This document shows positions 5,731 through 7,644 of a DNA stretch of 7,644 nt, piece after piece. The notes beneath the pieces are model-generated. The model worked only from the letters and a program-made list of their open reading frames with translations. It was not told where the DNA came from and made no database searches. The position numbers were made by a program, and so were the translations under genes. Within the stretch, counting starts at the first letter, position 1, and the number at the start of each line of letters is the position of its first letter. This stretch comes from Eubacteriales Family XIII. Incertae Sedis bacterium (GTDB lineage Bacteria; Bacillota_A; Clostridia; Peptostreptococcales; Anaerovoracaceae), in contig JAITHG010000082.1 of assembly GCA_031280075.1 (NCBI GenBank), forward strand, positions 1 to 7,644, written 5' to 3'.

Positions 5731-7479
5731 TCATTTTTTCACTTCGCCGAGAAGTCCCTTGATTTCCGAGAGCCGCATCCGCCGCCGCCTGAAATTGATG
5801 CCAAGCGCGTCACCTATCTCGTCGGACAGTGCGCTCCTGTACCCGAACAGGTAGATGTTCCCTTGTTCGTTGATGCATTCGATCTTGTTGAGGCATTCGA
5901 TGATGGCGGCGGCGGAATGGAGCTTGCCCGTCTTCTTCTGGATGATGCGGAGGATGGTGAGGGCAATGAAGCACGACAGGAAATGGGCGTTGATGTGGCC
6001 GTGGTCGCTCAGGTAGACGGGACGCGCCATGAGGTCGCCCTTCGTGACCTTGAACGTCTCCTCGATCTCCCACAGCCCCCGGTAGGTGTCGATGATGTCC
6101 CAGTCGCCCATCCCGTGCTCGCTTGTCACGATCGAATAGTAACCATCGTACCTCTCCTCCTCGGCGATCTTGTCCAGTCTGAGTTCGAGCTTCCGCCCCT
6201 CGTCAAGGACTTCCCCTGTGGACCTGTCGAACGAGATGCCCTTGACATAGTCGGCCGCCCCGTAGGATGTCGCCTTCGTGTACTTGCCCGGGTCGGCGAT
6301 GAGCGCCTCTGCCTTCGCGACCATCTCCGCCCGCTCCGCCCTGGCCTTCAGGCAGTATTTCCTCGACCAGAAGACGACCTGCTTTTCATACACATGCTTG
6401 GTCTTCCGTGTTCTGCCGCTGCCCATCGTCACGTTGATCTCCCGGCGGGTGTGCCTGCTCTTGACCATGAAGTCCGCCCCCCCGTCCGCAGGCATGCCGT
6501 CGGCCCCCGCGTAGCCTTCCGGGTCCAGCACGTACTTCTTGAAGTCGTCCGTCCCCCCGCGGACGGAGAAGCTGAAGACATATCCGTTGGCCGGTCTTTC
6601 CGGCTTGTCCCCGACGAGGTAGTGGATGTTGTCCCCCGTGACGATGCCCATGTCGGCGACGGCGACGATGCGCCCCGTCCCGTAGTTCTTCCTGACCTCG
6701 CCGATGACGGACCGGAACGTCTCCTTGTCAAGCCTGTTGCCGGGGAACAGCCCGTAGTGGAGGGGCACCCCATCCCGGTCCATCGCAAGCCCCATCTGCA
6801 CTACAGGCTTTTTGCGCTTCTGCTTCGCGTTCTTCGTATATCTGCGCAGTTCGTCTGGCTTGCTGATCTCGAAATAATAGTTCGTCACGTCGTAGTATAC
6901 GATGCTTGTGTCGCTCCCGTACCTTGCCTTCACCCTGTCGTGGATGTGGCGCTGCAGGTCTGTGGAGATCCGGTCGAACCAGGTCAGCGCGTGGTAGATG
7001 TCGTCGTCCGTGAAGGCGAAGCGCTCGAAATAGCGCCCGCGCCCGTCGTGTGCCTTCTTCTTCGAACCAGGTGCCAGGATGCGCGAGACCGCCAGGAGGG
7101 TCATGACCGAGTTCGCGTTGAACTTGAAGCGCTCCTTGCGCGACCTCGCGTTCAGGAACCCGTGGATGCCGAGCTCGTGGTAGACCTTGAGGATGGCCGC
7201 GTAGCCGAGGTTTTTTGTGCCCAGGGCACCCTCGGGGAGCTCTTCGTCCATGTCGATGCCCAAGGTCGCCGTCCTGCCCGCGCCCTCCTCCTCCGTCATC
7301 CTCTTGGCGACCTCCCTGAAGTGGGCGATGGGGTCTTCATAGTCCTTTTCGAGCACGTCCAGATAGCCGAGTGACAGAACCGTCTTTGAGGTCGGCTGCC
7401 CTGTTTCCTTCCTGCGGTACGCCTTGACTATCGAAAGGTATTTCCTCCCGTCAGGGCGGGGTGAGACGCTCAGGTTCAT
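5731..7479 (-). CDS. IS1634-family transposase (DDE type)
   Basis: This 582-residue transposase catalyses cut or copy of its own element. It shows the layout of the IS1634/IS4-like DDE group. Near the N-terminus comes GRKYLSIVKAYR, typical of this family, and SKTVLSLGYLD. The catalytic core has a first Asp in VYYDVTNYYFE (D197), a second in VAVADMGIV (D276), and the Glu region in DTYRGLWEIEETFK (E473, seven residues before K480, matching the E-x6-K signature). A long beta-strand insertion separates D276 from E473, and the usual ARPVYLSDHGHINAHFL follows. The start at ATG 7477-7479 is supported by GGAGGAA (7484-7490). No frameshift, stop or missing catalytic residue is visible, so the enzyme may be active. 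It lies convergent to the amidohydrolase gene. Confidence 0.95.
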   Translation of the reverse strand: MNLSVSPRPDGRKYLSIVKAYRRKETGQPTSKTVLSLGYLDVLEKDYEDPIAHFREVAKRMTEEEGAGRTATLGIDMDEELPEGALGTKNLGYAAILKVYHELGIHGFLNARSRKERFKFNANSVMTLLAVSRILAPGSKKKAHDGRGRYFERFAFTDDDIYHALTWFDRISTDLQRHIHDRVKARYGSDTSIVYYDVTNYYFEISKPDELRRYTKNAKQKRKKPVVQMGLAMDRDGVPLHYGLFPGNRLDKETFRSVIGEVRKNYGTGRIVAVADMGIVTGDNIHYLVGDKPERPANGYVFSFSVRGGTDDFKKYVLDPEGYAGADGMPADGGADFMVKSRHTRREINVTMGSGRTRKTKHVYEKQVVFWSRKYCLKARAERAEMVAKAEALIADPGKYTKATSYGAADYVKGISFDRSTGEVLDEGRKLELRLDKIAEEERYDGYYSIVTSEHGMGDWDIIDTYRGLWEIEETFKVTKGDLMARPVYLSDHGHINAHFLSCFIALTILRIIQKKTGKLHSAAAIIECLNKIECINEQGNIYLFGYRSALSDEIGDALGINFRRRRMRLSEIKGLLGEVKK

Positions 7480-7517
7480 CGTGTTCCTCCATCTGATGCG
7501 GCGTTGGCTACGGGGAC

Positions 7518-7523
7518 ATTATA
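7518..7523 (-). promoter_or_regulatory. Extended -10 promoter element of the transposase gene
   Basis: On the - strand a perfect TATAAT is preceded by TGG, matching the extended -10 form TGnTATAAT, which can act without a good -35 box. Transcription would start near 7511, about 30 bases before the ATG at 7479. No clear -35 is seen; the tandem repeat at 7528-7547 occupies that place. Confidence 0.6.
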
Positions 7524-7527
7524 CCAC

Positions 7528-7547
7528 ATCCTATACAATCCTATACA
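7528..7547. repeat. Tandem 10-bp direct repeat at the transposase promoter
   Basis: ATCCTATACA occurs twice without a gap (7528-7537 and 7538-7547), covering the region where the -35 of the transposase promoter would be. Helical-turn spacing makes it a candidate binding site for a protein on one DNA face, for example the transposase itself. It could also be chance in an AT-rich patch. The stretch from 7548 to the window end shows no gene. Confidence 0.55.
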
Positions 7548-7644
7548 TAAAAAATCCATTCGTAATCAAAAAGAAACACCCCGGAAGGCAGTGTTGTCAA
7601 CGTAGCTTCAATCTGGAGTGTTTATCTATACTTCGGAACTAGCG

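Larger units (their letters stand above)
5636..7638. mobile_element. IS1634-family insertion sequence, ends tentative
   Basis: An IS1634-type transposase gene (5731-7479) makes this an insertion sequence. The ends are a guess: TTCCGAAG at 5636-5643 has an inverted copy CTTCGGAA at 7631-7638, giving about 2.0 kb, a normal length for this family. Beyond those eight bases the match falls to scattered positions, and no target-site duplication is evident (left flank ...CCTGAC, right flank CTAGCG, then the window ends). The true ends may therefore differ, and the right end may lie outside the window. Confidence 0.5.

Noticed and set aside
5719..7374. A 551-codon open frame on the + strand, antisense to the transposase
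   Set aside because: Its composition (many Val, Asp, Arg, Pro, Leu) is what the opposite strand of a GC-rich gene gives. It shows no domain pattern, and the - strand frame has clear transposase motifs.
1..7644. CRISPR array, rRNA or origin of replication
   Set aside because: No regularly spaced repeats, no rRNA-like sequence and no DnaA-box cluster are visible.

Overview
This 7.6 kb window is a GC-rich bacterial chromosomal segment. It holds five protein-coding genes (one cut by the left edge), one tRNA-Ser gene and a gene remnant. The mix suggests a high-GC gut-type Actinomycetota of the Coriobacteriia/Eggerthellales kind, or less likely a high-GC Firmicute. It includes a secreted LRR plus InlB-repeat protein with a lysine-rich tail, a TetR/BcrA-type ABC locus and an IS1634-family transposase. 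That placement is inference from gene style only, since no taxonomic marker other than the tRNA is present.

Left block (1-1714, + strand): the C-terminal end of a TetR-family regulator is followed by an ABC-2 type exporter made of an ATPase and a six-helix permease. The stop codon of the regulator overlaps a candidate start of the ATPase, and the permease follows two bases after the ATPase stop, so this is a compact operon. By analogy with similar loci it is probably a drug- or peptide-responsive efflux or self-protection system. A strong imperfect hairpin at 1754-1803 separates it from the convergent next gene.

Middle block (1825-4208): a secreted, modular surface-type protein lies on the - strand. 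It has a signal peptide, 21-residue leucine-rich repeats with one Cys per repeat, a divergent InlB-like repeat, a Gly/Ser linker, two InlB B-repeats and a lysine-rich tail without an LPXTG anchor. Upstream are a candidate promoter and an AT-rich inverted repeat. Next comes a 40-codon fragment that reads like a PIN-domain (VapC-like) protein with its middle deleted, then a complete tRNA-Ser(GGA) on the - strand. The DNA between the tRNA and the next gene holds a good sigma70-type promoter and a nested stem-loop leader.

Right block (4209-7644): a TTG-started zinc-type amidohydrolase/deaminase of the TRZ/ATZ/aminofutalosine-guanine-SAH deaminase superfamily lies on the + strand. It is followed convergently by an IS1634-family transposase with its own promoter and possible element ends near 5636 and 7638.

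Most of the window is recognisable. I do not see a convincing new multi-gene system. The points most worth a second look are the internally deleted PIN remnant beside the tRNA, the structured leader before the deaminase, the unanchored Cys-ladder LRR/InlB protein, and the tandem 10-bp repeat at the transposase promoter.
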